Shown one piece after another: positions 1-7,866 of a stretch of DNA of 19,661 nt (its first letter is position 1; each line of letters opens with the position of its first letter). The notes beneath the pieces are model-generated. The model saw nothing but the letters and a program-made list of their open reading frames with translations. It did not search any database and was not told the origin of the DNA. Location: NCBI GenBank assembly GCA_045595795.1, contig JAZOBC010000029.1, forward strand, positions 1 through 19,661, read 5' to 3'. This stretch comes from UMGS755 sp045595795 (GTDB taxonomy: Bacteria; Bacillota; Clostridia; UBA1381; UBA9506). Position numbers and translations under genes: made by a program.

Positions 1-171
1 GGTGAATATATAATTTTCTATAACGAAAAAAGACCACATACATATTTGAATTATCGTACACCTAACAAAGCAGAAGCCGATTATTATCACTATTTAAGCC
101 AAAAAAAAAAGTTTCAATCGAACAGGAGTAGTCAATTAGAAACTTTTTATACAAATAGTTTAGAATTCTAA
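1..171 (+). pseudogene. IS3-family transposase, C-terminal end (cut by window edge)
   Basis: Frame 1 is open from the first base to a TAA at 169–171 and gives 56 residues beginning GEYIIFYNEKRPHTYLNYRT. The pattern IxFYNxxRPHxxLxYxTP is the C-terminal signature of the rve-type (DDE) integrase domain in IS3-family OrfB transposases. Only this tail is in the window, so I cannot tell whether the element is intact or a remnant. A hairpin followed by a T-rich tract lies directly after the stop. No inverted repeat marking the right end of the element could be assigned. The residues after the signature (KKKFQSNRSSQLETFYTNSLEF) are lower-complexity and not diagnostic. It is listed as pseudogene only because it is partial here. 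Confidence 0.75.
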
Positions 172-181
172 CACAAAATGG

Positions 182-235
182 TTTTAGTGTAGCATTAAGA
201 ATTTTTGAGCAAATGCTAACAAAACCTTTATTTTT
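182..235 (+). terminator. Terminator after the transposase
   Basis: TTTTAGTGTAGCATT (182–196) pairs, with a bulge, with AATGCTAACAAAA (212–224). It is followed by TTTATTTTT. It sits 11 bases past the transposase stop and reads in the same direction. Confidence 0.55.
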
Positions 236-240
236 GCTGT

Positions 241-299
241 CAAAAATAAAAACAGACATCTTTATTCGAACATTCATAGTTCAAATTAAGGTGTCTGTT
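241..299 (-). terminator. Terminator of the CAU tRNA transcript
   Basis: Read on the minus strand, AACAGACA (292–299) pairs with TGTCTGTT (251–258), with an inner GAAC/GTTC pairing, and is followed by TTTTTATTTTTG. It begins 5 bases after the tRNA 3' end, so it ends the tRNA transcript. Confidence 0.8.
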
Positions 300-303
300 C
301 ATT

Positions 304-380
304 TGGTGGGCCTTCAGGGACTCGAACCCCGGACCGACCGGTTATGAGCCGGTTGCTCTAACCAACTGAGCTAAAAGCCC
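304..380 (-). tRNA. tRNA with CAU anticodon (tRNA-Ile2 or elongator tRNA-Met)
   Basis: The minus strand folds as a complete 77-nt tRNA. The acceptor is GGGCTTT/AAGGCCC with discriminator A and an encoded CCA. The D arm is GCTCAGTTGGTTAGAGC, the anticodon stem ACCGG/CCGGT encloses the loop CTCATAA, and the T loop is TTCGAGT. The anticodon is CAU. The paired first acceptor base pair (G-C) and the lack of a GGG/CCC anticodon stem argue against initiator tRNA. As I recall it, the Bacillus tRNA-Ile2 (CAU, lysidine-modified) has a similar acceptor, D arm and CGGCTCATAACCG stem-loop, so Ile2 is at least as likely as elongator Met. Sequence alone does not settle this. Confidence 0.95.
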
Positions 381-397
381 TTAAATTGTACTCATAT

Positions 398-426
398 ATT
401 TTACCAAAAGCCTCCCTGATTGTCAA
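398..426 (-). promoter_or_regulatory. Sigma-A promoter for the CAU tRNA
   Basis: On the minus strand, TTGACA (421–426) is followed by a 17-base spacer and TAAAAT (398–403), 17 bases before the tRNA 5' end. The match to consensus is near perfect, as expected for a tRNA gene. It is back to back with the asd promoter. Confidence 0.8.
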
Positions 427-474
427 TAGTTTTTTGTATTATCTCCCAAAACGCGAAAAAAAGCGAAAAAAAGA

Positions 475-506
475 TTGACAACACTTAAAAACCATGGTAG
501 TATAAT
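475..506 (+). promoter_or_regulatory. Sigma-A promoter for riboswitch–asd–dapA–dapB
   Basis: The −35 is a consensus TTGACA at 475–480. Two −10 boxes are possible: TAGTAT at 498–503 (17-base spacer, weaker match) or TATAAT at 501–506 (20-base spacer, perfect match). Either starts transcription at about 510–514, exactly where the riboswitch P1 strand begins. The tandem GCGAAAAAAA repeats just upstream could act as a curved or UP-like element. Confidence 0.7.
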
Positions 507-510
507 ATAG

Positions 511-690
511 TAGATAGAGGCGCGTTTTTTCAAGAGTCGCTGTGAAAGAGAATGCGGATGTTTGTTGAAGGCACAGCAAAAGGGAAAGAACGCCGAAGGA
601 AGTGCGGTTTCCGCCCGCATGCACCTGGGGATGCGGTTAAGAGCCGTCTCACTGTCATCCGGCGCCGGATGGGGAGCTATCACTGCTTTT
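511..690 (+). ncRNA. Lysine riboswitch (L box) aptamer
   Basis: The leader carries the conserved L-box blocks in order: GATAGAGGCGCG at the 5' side, CAAGAGT, GGGAAAGAACGCCGAAGG near 580–600, GCACCTGGGGATGCGG, the GAGCCGTCTCACTGTCATCC block near 642–661, and GGATGGGGAGCTATCACTG at the 3' side. P1 forms from GATAG (513–517) and CTATC (677–681). It lies directly before asd–dapA–dapB, the expected regulon. In known L boxes, lysine binding stabilises the aptamer and lets the downstream terminator form, so expression should be off at high lysine. Identification rests on motif order and context. Confidence 0.93.
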
Positions 691-711
691 GAGCCTATGT
701 TTATGCAAAAG

Positions 712-747
712 CCAAACTCTCCCGAATGCCGGAGGTTTGGTTTTTTT
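712..747 (+). terminator. Riboswitch expression-platform terminator
   Basis: CCAAAC (712–717) pairs with GTTTGG (735–740), and an inner CTCC(C)G/CGGAG stem closes around a short loop. The T run at 739–747 follows. It lies between the lysine aptamer and asd, so it is the regulated terminator: formed with lysine bound, read through without lysine. Confidence 0.85.
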
Positions 748-813
748 AATGCGTTATAAAAAATATTTTAATAAAGAGATTGCAAAATGCAATCAGAAAT
801 GGAGATGAAAATT

Positions 814-1827
814 ATGAAAAAGTATAACATCGCGGTGGTCGGCGCAACCGGAATGGTTGGTAGAACCTTTTTAAAGGTTTTAGAAGAAATGAATCTGCCT
901 GTTGAGAATTATTATCTCTTTGCTTCCAGCCGTTCTGTCGGACAGACCATCCAGTTCATGGGCAAAGACTATGTGATTGAAGAACTAAATGAACAGTCCT
1001 TTGACAGAGATATTGACATTGCTCTGTTCTCTGCCGGCGGCAGCACCAGCGAAAAATATTCTCCCATTGCCGCAAGCAAGGGTTGCGTTGTCATTGATAA
1101 CTCCAGCGCATGGAGAATGGATCCGAAGGTGCCCCTGGTTGTACCTGAAGTAAACGCCGAGGACATCAAATGGCACAACGGCATCATCGCTAACCCCAAC
1201 TGTTCTACCATTCAGGCAATGGTCGCTCTGCGTCCTCTGCAGTTGGCTTACGGTATCCGCCGCGTGATCTTCTCAACCTATCAGGCTGTTTCCGGCGCCG
1301 GCATGGGTGGCTACACCGATTTGGAAAATGGTATCAAGGGCGAACCTCCCAAGAAGTTCAACTATCCCATTTTCAATAACTGTCTGCCCCAGATTGATGT
1401 TTTCATGGATAACGGCTATACAAAAGAAGAAATGAAAATGGTCAACGAAACCAAGAAAATTCTGGGTGACGATTCCATTGGCATCACAGCTACCACTGTT
1501 CGTGTTCCTGTTTTTGATTGCCACAGCGAATCCATTAACGTTGAACTTGAAAAATCCTTTGATTTAGAAGAACTCAAGAAAGTTCTGTCCGCTGCCCCCG
1601 GCTTAGTGGTACAGGACGATCCTGCAAACGCATTCTATCCCATGGCAATCACCGCAAAGGGTAAGAATGAAACCTTTGTCGGCAGAATTCGCCGTGACGA
1701 AAGCATTGAAAACGGTGTAAACCTGTGGGTTGTTGCTGATAACATCAGAAAAGGTGCAGCAACCAACGCTGTACAGATTGCAGGTAAGTTAATTGAAATG
1801 TGGGAATCCGGTGAAATCACCCGGTAA
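814..1827 (+). CDS. asd: Aspartate-semialdehyde dehydrogenase
   Basis: The enzyme reduces L-aspartyl-4-phosphate to L-aspartate 4-semialdehyde with NADPH, the branch point to lysine/diaminopimelate and threonine/methionine. The N-terminal Rossmann motif is VVGATGMVG. The catalytic cysteine is in ANPNCSTIQ, and a family RVPVFDCHSE block and a C-terminal dimerisation region follow. In-frame ATGs also occur at 787, 799 and 805. I chose 814 because GGAG at 801–804 sits 9 bases before it and it gives the family N-terminus MKKYNIAVVGATG and a usual 337-residue length. It is the first gene of a lysine-riboswitch operon; dapA follows after 18 bases. Confidence 0.96.
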   Translation: MKKYNIAVVGATGMVGRTFLKVLEEMNLPVENYYLFASSRSVGQTIQFMGKDYVIEELNEQSFDRDIDIALFSAGGSTSEKYSPIAASKGCVVIDNSSAWRMDPKVPLVVPEVNAEDIKWHNGIIANPNCSTIQAMVALRPLQLAYGIRRVIFSTYQAVSGAGMGGYTDLENGIKGEPPKKFNYPIFNNCLPQIDVFMDNGYTKEEMKMVNETKKILGDDSIGITATTVRVPVFDCHSESINVELEKSFDLEELKKVLSAAPGLVVQDDPANAFYPMAITAKGKNETFVGRIRRDESIENGVNLWVVADNIRKGAATNAVQIAGKLIEMWESGEITR

Positions 1828-1845
1828 TAGGAAAGGAAGGAAGCT

Positions 1846-2730
1846 ATGAGCAAGAATACAATTTTTACAGGTTCCGGTGTTGCCCTCGTAACACCGTTCA
1901 ACGAAAGCGGCGTAGATTTTGACGCTTTAGGTAAACTGATTGATTTTCAGCTCGAGCATAAAACCGATGCACTGATTATCTGTGGCACAACCGGTGAGGC
2001 TTCTACCATGCCGGATAATGAGCATCTTTCTGTCATTGGCTTTGCCGTTGAGCGTGTTGCCGGTCGCATTCCGGTTATTGCCGGCACTGGCAGTAACGAT
2101 ACCGCACACGGTGTTGCATTGGCGCGTGATGCAGCAAAATTAGGTGCCAACGGTCTTCTGTTGGTAACACCTTATTACAACAAAGCTTCGCAAAAAGGTT
2201 TAATTCAACACTATAACGCCATTGCAGCAGCCACTGACCTGCCGATTATTTTATATAACGTACCGGGACGTACCGGCATGAAAATAGAGGCCGCAACTGT
2301 TAAGGAACTGGCTAAAACCGAGCAGATTGTTGCCATTAAAGAGGCAAGTGGTGATATTTCTTATGCTGCTCAGATTGCTGCAACCTGCCCTGAGTTAGAC
2401 ATTTATTCCGGTAACGATGACATGATTGTGCCCATTATGAGCTTAGGCGGAAAAGGTGTTATCTCCGTTTTAGCTAACGTTGTTCCCGAAGAAACGCATG
2501 ACATGTGCGCAAAGTATTTAGCAGGTGACACTGCCGGCGCACTGAAGTTACAGCTTGAATATTTAGACTTAGTAAAGGCTTTGTTCATTGAAGTGAACCC
2601 CATTCCTGTTAAAACGGCCCTGAATCTCATGGGTATGAATGCAGGCTCTCTGCGTCTGCCTCTTTGTGAGATGTCAGAAAATACTTTGGCTGTTTTAAAG
2701 CAGTCCTTACAAGCACATGGCTTAATCTAA
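1846..2730 (+). CDS. dapA: 4-hydroxy-tetrahydrodipicolinate synthase
   Basis: This 294-residue TIM-barrel class I aldolase condenses pyruvate with aspartate semialdehyde, the committed step to diaminopimelate and lysine. The Schiff-base lysine is K165 (IKEASGD), the catalytic tyrosine Y137 (YNVPGRTG), and the Thr pair T48/T49 is in CGTTGE; Y111 is in TPYYNKAS. By alignment with E. coli DapA (Y133/K161, offset +4), the allosteric lysine-site residues S48, H53 and E84 are replaced by A52, D57 and H88, while H60, N84 and Y110 are kept. I infer weak or no feedback by lysine, as in many Gram-positive enzymes. The ribosome site AGGAAGGAAG is 2 bases upstream of the ATG. Confidence 0.97.
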   Translation: MSKNTIFTGSGVALVTPFNESGVDFDALGKLIDFQLEHKTDALIICGTTGEASTMPDNEHLSVIGFAVERVAGRIPVIAGTGSNDTAHGVALARDAAKLGANGLLLVTPYYNKASQKGLIQHYNAIAAATDLPIILYNVPGRTGMKIEAATVKELAKTEQIVAIKEASGDISYAAQIAATCPELDIYSGNDDMIVPIMSLGGKGVISVLANVVPEETHDMCAKYLAGDTAGALKLQLEYLDLVKALFIEVNPIPVKTALNLMGMNAGSLRLPLCEMSENTLAVLKQSLQAHGLI

Positions 2731-2752
2731 GGTCTGAAAGGACGGTACACCT

Positions 2753-3508
2753 ATGACAAAAATTTTACTCTGCGGTGCAAACGGCAGAATGGGTAAAGCA
2801 ATCAGTCGATTGGTATTTGAAACAGATGGTGCGGAAATTCTCTGCGGCGTGGATATTAACACCGAGAGTGTTGATGGTTTTCCTGTTTATGCAGATTTTC
2901 AGTCTGTGCCCACCCGGCCTGACGTAATCATTGACTTTTCCAACCCTGCCAATTTTGAAAACCTAATGAACTATGCCTTGGCAGAAAAATGCCCCGTTGT
3001 GGTTGCCACCACAGGTCTGAGCAAGGAACAGAAAGAACAGCTTGAAGCAGCGGCTCACTCCATTCCCGTTTTCTTCTCTGCGAATATGTCCTTGGGCGTG
3101 AACTTGCTGTGTGAACTGGCAAAAAAAGCAACAGCATTTTTAGGTGAAAGCTTTGATATTGAAATTGTGGAAAAACACCACAATCAAAAATTAGATGCTC
3201 CCAGTGGTACAGCACTTGCCATTGCCGATGCAGTGAATGAAGAACTAAATGGTGCCGGTCGATATATCTATGACCGACACAGCGTTCGCAAAAAACGCGA
3301 AAAGAACGAAATTGGCATTCACGCTGTCCGTGGTGGCACCATTGTTGGAGAACATACTGTAATTTTTGCAGGACTCAACGAAGTGATTGAATTACATCAC
3401 AGCGCTACTTCAAGAGAAGTGTTTGCTTCCGGTGCCGTTAAGGCAGCTCTGTTCATGAGCAATCGTCCGGCAGGTTTTTACAACATGTCAAATTTAATTA
3501 ACGGATAA
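2753..3508 (+). CDS. dapB: 4-hydroxy-tetrahydrodipicolinate reductase
   Basis: The enzyme reduces the DapA product with NAD(P)H to tetrahydrodipicolinate. The N-terminal dinucleotide motif is GANGRMG. The signature EKHHNQKLDAPSGTA carries the catalytic His and the substrate-binding Lys, and GTIVGEHTV is the C-terminal family block. At 251 residues the length is usual. AAAGGAC lies about 10 bases before the ATG, and dapA ends 22 bases upstream. It is the last gene of the riboswitch operon: a terminator follows 10 bases after the stop. The remaining lysine steps (acyl or LL-DAP aminotransferase route, lysA) are not in this window. Confidence 0.97.
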   Translation: MTKILLCGANGRMGKAISRLVFETDGAEILCGVDINTESVDGFPVYADFQSVPTRPDVIIDFSNPANFENLMNYALAEKCPVVVATTGLSKEQKEQLEAAAHSIPVFFSANMSLGVNLLCELAKKATAFLGESFDIEIVEKHHNQKLDAPSGTALAIADAVNEELNGAGRYIYDRHSVRKKREKNEIGIHAVRGGTIVGEHTVIFAGLNEVIELHHSATSREVFASGAVKAALFMSNRPAGFYNMSNLING

Positions 3509-3517
3509 TAAAAAAGT

Positions 3518-3557
3518 AAAAAGAGTCTGTCTCACATTGGTGAGACAGCCTCTTTTT
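3518..3557. terminator. Bidirectional terminator between dapB and glycerate kinase
   Basis: AAAAAGAG (3518–3525) and CTGTCTCAC (3527–3535) pair with GTGAGACAG (3540–3548) and CTCTTTTT (3550–3557) around an ATTG loop. The A/T flanks are symmetrical, so it can end both the convergent dapB (+) and glycerate kinase (−) transcripts. Confidence 0.9.
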
Positions 3558-3562
3558 ATTAT

Positions 3563-4699
3563 TTATAGAAGTGAAACGGTTTTCCATAGTTTCAGAACCC
3601 GATGGGCGCAGTCTTCTAACAATGCCGCCGTCTGCTCCATGGATTCCTCTAAAGACATAGGACCATTCTGAACAGAAAACACGGCATCAATACCGCCCTC
3701 GTACACATCACGATACCCCGGACCGATGGAGCCTGTCAACGCAATCACAGGCTTATGGTATTTTTTAGATCGCTTAGCCACGCCAATGGGCGCCTTACCA
3801 AACAAGGTCTGACCATCCAAACGTCCCTCACCGGTAATCACCAAATCTGCCCGACTTAACGCCTTATCAATTTGCAGCACATCTAAGACCAACTCTATGC
3901 CTGATGAAACCGTTGCCTGCCAAAATGCTAATAGCGGCACCGATAAGCCACCTGCCGCACCGGCACCCGGCATGTCAGTAAAGTCTTTGCCTGTGGCAGC
4001 CTTCACTACCTCGGCATACTGCATCATGGCTACATCCAGTGTTTCCCGCATGGCACCATCGGCACCCTTTTGACCGGCAAACACATGAGATGCTCCTGTC
4101 GGTCCGCAAAGAGGATTCGTCACATCGCAGGCAATCCGTAAGGGAACAGAAAACAATCGCTGTTCCATATGCGTTGTATCAATACTGCAAATCTCTGCCA
4201 AAGATGCGCCGCCACCGGACACAGGCTGACCTGCAGCATCTAAAAAACAAATACCTAAGGCCTGTGCCATGCCCACACCACCGTCATTGGTGGCTGAACC
4301 GCCTAACCCAAGCAAAATTTCCTGACAACCATCATCTAAGGCAGCTAAAATCAACTGACCTGTGCCGTAGCTTGAGGTAAGCATGGGATTTCTTTCCTCG
4401 GCAGATAGCAAGGGCAACCCAGACGCCGCTGCCATTTCAATCACGGCAGTGCCATCATCCAACAATCCATAAAACCCCATAATCTCTCTGCCTAAGGGAT
4501 CTTGAACCGTCACATGTCGTTTTTCTCCACCGCGAACGGACAAAATGGCATCTACCAATCCCTCGCCACCATCGGCCAAGGGATAATTGTCAACCTCTGC
4601 ATTAGGATCAACACTATGGATACCCCGTTCAATAGCCAGAGCTGCTTCTTCAGCAGATAAGCTCCCTTTAAACGAGTCAATGGCTGTTACAATGCGCAT
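3563..4699 (-). CDS. glxK: Glycerate kinase (GarK/GlxK family)
   Basis: The protein should phosphorylate D-glycerate with ATP, giving 2- or 3-phosphoglycerate; family 1 (GarK/GlxK) enzymes mostly make 2-phosphoglycerate. Family blocks are MRIVTAIDSFKGSLSAEEAA at the N-terminus, PLADGGEG, EMAAASGL, LGLGGSATNDGG, RIACDVTNPLCG, GAGAAGG, ITGEGRLDGQT and FGKAPIGVAKRSKK. An upstream in-frame ATG would add 18 residues. I chose 4699 because AAAAGGAG lies 7 bases before it and the N-terminus then matches the family; the length is 378, against about 380 usual. The nif3-like gene ends 13 bases upstream, so it is probably last in a long operon. No glyoxylate or tartronate genes are adjacent, so its metabolic role is open. 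Confidence 0.93.
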   Translation of the reverse strand: MRIVTAIDSFKGSLSAEEAALAIERGIHSVDPNAEVDNYPLADGGEGLVDAILSVRGGEKRHVTVQDPLGREIMGFYGLLDDGTAVIEMAAASGLPLLSAEERNPMLTSSYGTGQLILAALDDGCQEILLGLGGSATNDGGVGMAQALGICFLDAAGQPVSGGGASLAEICSIDTTHMEQRLFSVPLRIACDVTNPLCGPTGASHVFAGQKGADGAMRETLDVAMMQYAEVVKAATGKDFTDMPGAGAAGGLSVPLLAFWQATVSSGIELVLDVLQIDKALSRADLVITGEGRLDGQTLFGKAPIGVAKRSKKYHKPVIALTGSIGPGYRDVYEGGIDAVFSVQNGPMSLEESMEQTAALLEDCAHRVLKLWKTVSLL

Positions 4700-4712
4700 A
4701 TCATAACTCCTT

Positions 4713-5498
4713 TTAAAAGCTTTTCCAAGGGCTTTGTTCCCTCGCAGAAACAACTGCCTCTAATCTGTCGCCAAAAACCTTTTGCAAGCGAATTTGCATA
4801 AGCTGACAAAAACCCACCTCTGCATCATAATGATTCACCTGAATCAAATGAATTCCATTCTCATAAGCAAACCGTGCATGATGATGCTTACAATCACCGG
4901 AAATATACACCTGTGCACCTAAGTCATAGGCTTCATAAATCATGTCCGCGCCACCACCGTTGCAAACCGCAACCGTTTCCACCGTGGCTGTTTGATCACC
5001 TACATAAGAAAGACTTCCCGAAGGGCAAAACGCAGTCTTTCCCCTTTGAAGCAACGTTTCAAGAGTACAGGGCTGTTCCAGCTTGCCAATTCTGCCAATG
5101 CCACAGTTTTCACCGTTAAAGGCCCGACGACTTTTAACAGGACCAAATGCGTCAAAGAACATATCGCATAAGCCATTCTCAGCAGAATCCAGATTGGTAT
5201 GCATAGCAAAAAGTCCAATTCCCTTCTTTAGCAAACGGCGAATTGTACGCTGGCTGCCTTCAGACTCGGTGAGACGGTTCACAGGACGAAACATAATGGG
5301 ATGATGGGTCAAAATCAGCTGCGCCCCGGCTTTTTCCGCCTCGCAAACCGTTTGTTCATCTGCATCTAAAGCAATAACAATTTTGCTGATTTCATCGGTT
5401 TCACCCTCTACCAAAAGACCTACGTTATCATAGTCTTCAGCTAATGCCTTTGGGGCAATTTCTTCAAAAAAATCACATAATTCTTTTAATTTAACCAT
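4713..5498 (-). CDS. Nif3-like dinuclear metal-center protein (DUF34)
   Basis: This is a 261-residue member of the Nif3/DUF34 family, often annotated 'GTP cyclohydrolase 1 type 2 homologue', whose true activity is unsettled. Metal-ligand motifs are visible: H65-H66 (LTHHPIMF), D104 (HTNLDSAENG) and the C-terminal VNHYDAE. The length matches the short form without the PII-like insert of B. subtilis YqfO. The ATG is preceded by AAGGAGTGTGAAGC. The first 13 bases overlap the end of trmK, the same pairing as yqfN–yqfO in Bacillus. The overlap implies translational coupling. Confidence 0.9.
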   Translation of the reverse strand: MVKLKELCDFFEEIAPKALAEDYDNVGLLVEGETDEISKIVIALDADEQTVCEAEKAGAQLILTHHPIMFRPVNRLTESEGSQRTIRRLLKKGIGLFAMHTNLDSAENGLCDMFFDAFGPVKSRRAFNGENCGIGRIGKLEQPCTLETLLQRGKTAFCPSGSLSYVGDQTATVETVAVCNGGGADMIYEAYDLGAQVYISGDCKHHHARFAYENGIHLIQVNHYDAEVGFCQLMQIRLQKVFGDRLEAVVSAREQSPWKSF

Positions 5499-6193
5499 GC
5501 TTCACACTCCTTTTGAAGACCCGAAAGGGAATCAATCAATTCTCTGTATGTCTGCTCCTTGCTACGTGACTCCTGTCGTTCTGATCGCACGAGCCCCTCC
5601 AGTGCAGCACTATATTTGTTTAAAAGCAAGGCAATCAAATCTGGCGTCAACGGGTCTCGGCTTTCCATCAAGCACTGCCCTACCTGATAATATACAGGGT
5701 CTGTCACCTGCATTTCGCCCCGCCGAACGCTCATAATTGTATAAATTTTTTCATCTTCTTTGGCTAAAACCTCATGATAAATCTCATAGCCGTTTTCGGC
5801 TAAATATTGTCGCAATTCTGCCGTTGCCGTCATAGGCTGCAAAATGTAACAATCCAAGAAAATCTTTGCCGCTTCTAAAATTTCGGCAATCAAAAGACCG
5901 CCCATGCCGGCAATCACCGCCGTATCTGCCTCGCCCGGTGCAAGAGCCTGCAAACCATCAGACAGACGGGTTTGAATTTTATCTTCTAAATGATAGCGAC
6001 AAATATTCTCCTCTGCACGAGAAAGGGGCCCTTGCCGTAAATCCATGGCGAGAGCCTCTTTAATCTTTCCCTGTTTGCAGAGATAAATGGGAATATATCC
6101 ATGATCTGTCCCCACATCTGCCACTCGTGCTCCCGAAGGCACACTTTGACTGATGGCCAAAAGACGTGGCGTCATAACTGATTCAATATGCAT
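5486..6193 (-). CDS. trmK: tRNA (adenine(22)-N1)-methyltransferase
   Basis: This SAM-dependent Rossmann methyltransferase (YqfN/TrmK family) makes m1A22 in the D loop of some tRNAs. SAM motif I is VADVGTDHGYIP; the family motif IAGMGGLLIAEILEA follows, then LQPMTATAELRQYL. The C-terminal half is predicted helical, as in the family. The frame is open upstream, but I start at 6193: the ligase stop codon ends one base before it, so translation is probably coupled by termination and reinitiation. The ribosome site is weak (AGAAAG), consistent with coupling. Length is 235 residues, as in Bacillus TrmK. It overlaps the nif3-like gene by 13 bases. Confidence 0.9.
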   Translation of the reverse strand: MHIESVMTPRLLAISQSVPSGARVADVGTDHGYIPIYLCKQGKIKEALAMDLRQGPLSRAEENICRYHLEDKIQTRLSDGLQALAPGEADTAVIAGMGGLLIAEILEAAKIFLDCYILQPMTATAELRQYLAENGYEIYHEVLAKEDEKIYTIMSVRRGEMQVTDPVYYQVGQCLMESRDPLTPDLIALLLNKYSAALEGLVRSERQESRSKEQTYRELIDSLSGLQKECEAWLN

Positions 6194-6194
6194 C

Positions 6195-7850
6195 TTAACT
6201 GTTCTTTCTAATTTCAGCACGTTTAATTTTACCACCCAGAGTTTTCGGCAGTTCGTCAACAAACTCCACAATACGAGGATATTTATAAGGTGCTGTTACG
6301 TGTTTAACATGATTTTGCAGTTCCTTCACCAGTTCATCAGAGGGCTCATAGCCTTTTGCCAACACAATGGTGGCTTTAACCACCTGACCGCGAACCGGAT
6401 CGGGTGCTGCCGTAATGGCACACTCTACAACAGAGGGATGCTCCAAAAGTGCACTTTCAACCTCAAAAGGTCCAATACGGTAGCCAGAGCACTTAATGAC
6501 ATCGTCGTTTCTGCCAACAAACCAATAATAGCCGTTAGAATCACGCCATGCCATGTCTCGCAGATCATAATTACCGCTACCCAGGTTTTCTTCTGTGAGC
6601 TTTTCATCACGGTAATAGCCGGTAAACAAGCCAACAGGCGGATTTTTGTCAATGCCCATAATCACGATGCTGCCCTCATCACCGTCTTCACAAACATGAC
6701 CGTCAGCATCCAGCAAATGAATGTTATATAAAGGTGAAGGCTTACCCATAGAGCCGGGAATTGGCTCAAACCAAGGAAAGTTAGCAATTAAAACGCTACC
6801 TTCTGTTTGACCAAAGCCCTCACACAACTTGAGTCCCGTTAAATCATACCACTTTTTAAACACCTCAGGATTTAAAGGCTCACCGGCAATACAGCAATGC
6901 TTGATGCAGGATAAGTCAAACTTGGTCACATCCTCCTGTAACATAAAGCGGAACATGGTAGGCGGTGCACAGAAGGTTGTTACCTTATATTCCGTAATTT
7001 TTTTCAGCAAATTTAGGGGCACAAACTTGTCCATATCATAGGCAAAAATCACAGCACCGCAAATCCACTGACCATAAATTTTACCCCAACCGAATTTCGC
7101 CCAACCGGAATCAGAAACGCTCATGTGCAGTTTATTTTCCTGCACGCACTGCCAATATTTTGCCGTTACAATGTGCCCTAAAGGATAGGAAAAATTGTGT
7201 CGAACCATTTTAGGCATACCCGTTGTGCCGGAAGTGAAATATACCAGCATGGTATCGTCCCAACGTGTGGCTTCCCCACCCTGCGGCCGAGGGAAAACTT
7301 CGCTCTGATTTTCAATGCCCTCAGCAAAGTTCAGCCATCCCTCACGAGTTTCGCCTACTAAAATTTTATGCTTTAAAGTCTCAGCTTCAGGCTGTGCCAG
7401 CTCTACCTGCTCAATGACAAAGGCATCGTTAACGCAAACAACCGCTGAAATACCTGCAGCATTGGCACGATAAGCAATATCCTTTTTCGTTAGCTGCAGA
7501 GAGCCGGGAATCAGCACAGCACCCAGCTTATGCAAAGCCGTAGCGCAAATCCAATATTCCCAACGGCGACGAAGAATCAACAGCACTACATCGCCTTTTT
7601 TAATACCTAAACTTTTAAAAAAGTGGACTGTTTTATTTGACAAGCGGCTTACGTCGCTAAATGTCAGCTTCTTTTCGTTGCCATGGTCATCGCACCAAAC
7701 CAACGCCATTTTTGAGCTGTCCTGCTCTGCCCAGGCATCTACAATATCAAAGCCAAAGTTAAAGTTCTCCGGCACATTGACCGTATAATTCTCTTTAAAA
7801 TCTTCATATGAGTCAAACTCAATTCTCGGTAAAAATCGATCAAGTAACAA
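6195..7850 (-). CDS. AMP-forming acyl-CoA synthetase (MACS-like)
   Basis: This ANL-superfamily adenylating enzyme should form an acyl-AMP and then the CoA thioester; the substrate cannot be read from sequence. Core motifs are the P-loop YFTSGTTGMPK near residue 209, EGFGQTEGS (A5), the Asp motif in YWFVGRNDDVIKCSGYRIG, and the catalytic A10 lysine, about K541, in PKTLGGKIKR. Overall it resembles medium-chain acyl-CoA synthetases rather than acetyl-CoA synthetase. The start is a TTG at 7850, with AGGGTG 7 bases upstream; the next in-frame Met is deep inside the N-terminal domain. It follows the XRE–cupin gene by 16 bases, and trmK starts one base after its stop. Confidence 0.9.
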   Translation of the reverse strand: MLLDRFLPRIEFDSYEDFKENYTVNVPENFNFGFDIVDAWAEQDSSKMALVWCDDHGNEKKLTFSDVSRLSNKTVHFFKSLGIKKGDVVLLILRRRWEYWICATALHKLGAVLIPGSLQLTKKDIAYRANAAGISAVVCVNDAFVIEQVELAQPEAETLKHKILVGETREGWLNFAEGIENQSEVFPRPQGGEATRWDDTMLVYFTSGTTGMPKMVRHNFSYPLGHIVTAKYWQCVQENKLHMSVSDSGWAKFGWGKIYGQWICGAVIFAYDMDKFVPLNLLKKITEYKVTTFCAPPTMFRFMLQEDVTKFDLSCIKHCCIAGEPLNPEVFKKWYDLTGLKLCEGFGQTEGSVLIANFPWFEPIPGSMGKPSPLYNIHLLDADGHVCEDGDEGSIVIMGIDKNPPVGLFTGYYRDEKLTEENLGSGNYDLRDMAWRDSNGYYWFVGRNDDVIKCSGYRIGPFEVESALLEHPSVVECAITAAPDPVRGQVVKATIVLAKGYEPSDELVKELQNHVKHVTAPYKYPRIVEFVDELPKTLGGKIKRAEIRKNS

Positions 7851-7866
7851 ATTTGTTCACCCTTTT

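Noticed and set aside
6153..6731. 192-residue plus-strand reading frame opposite the acyl-CoA ligase
   Set aside because: It is antisense to a clear ANL-superfamily gene, rich in Cys/Ile/Asn as expected for a shadow frame, and lacks a ribosome site.
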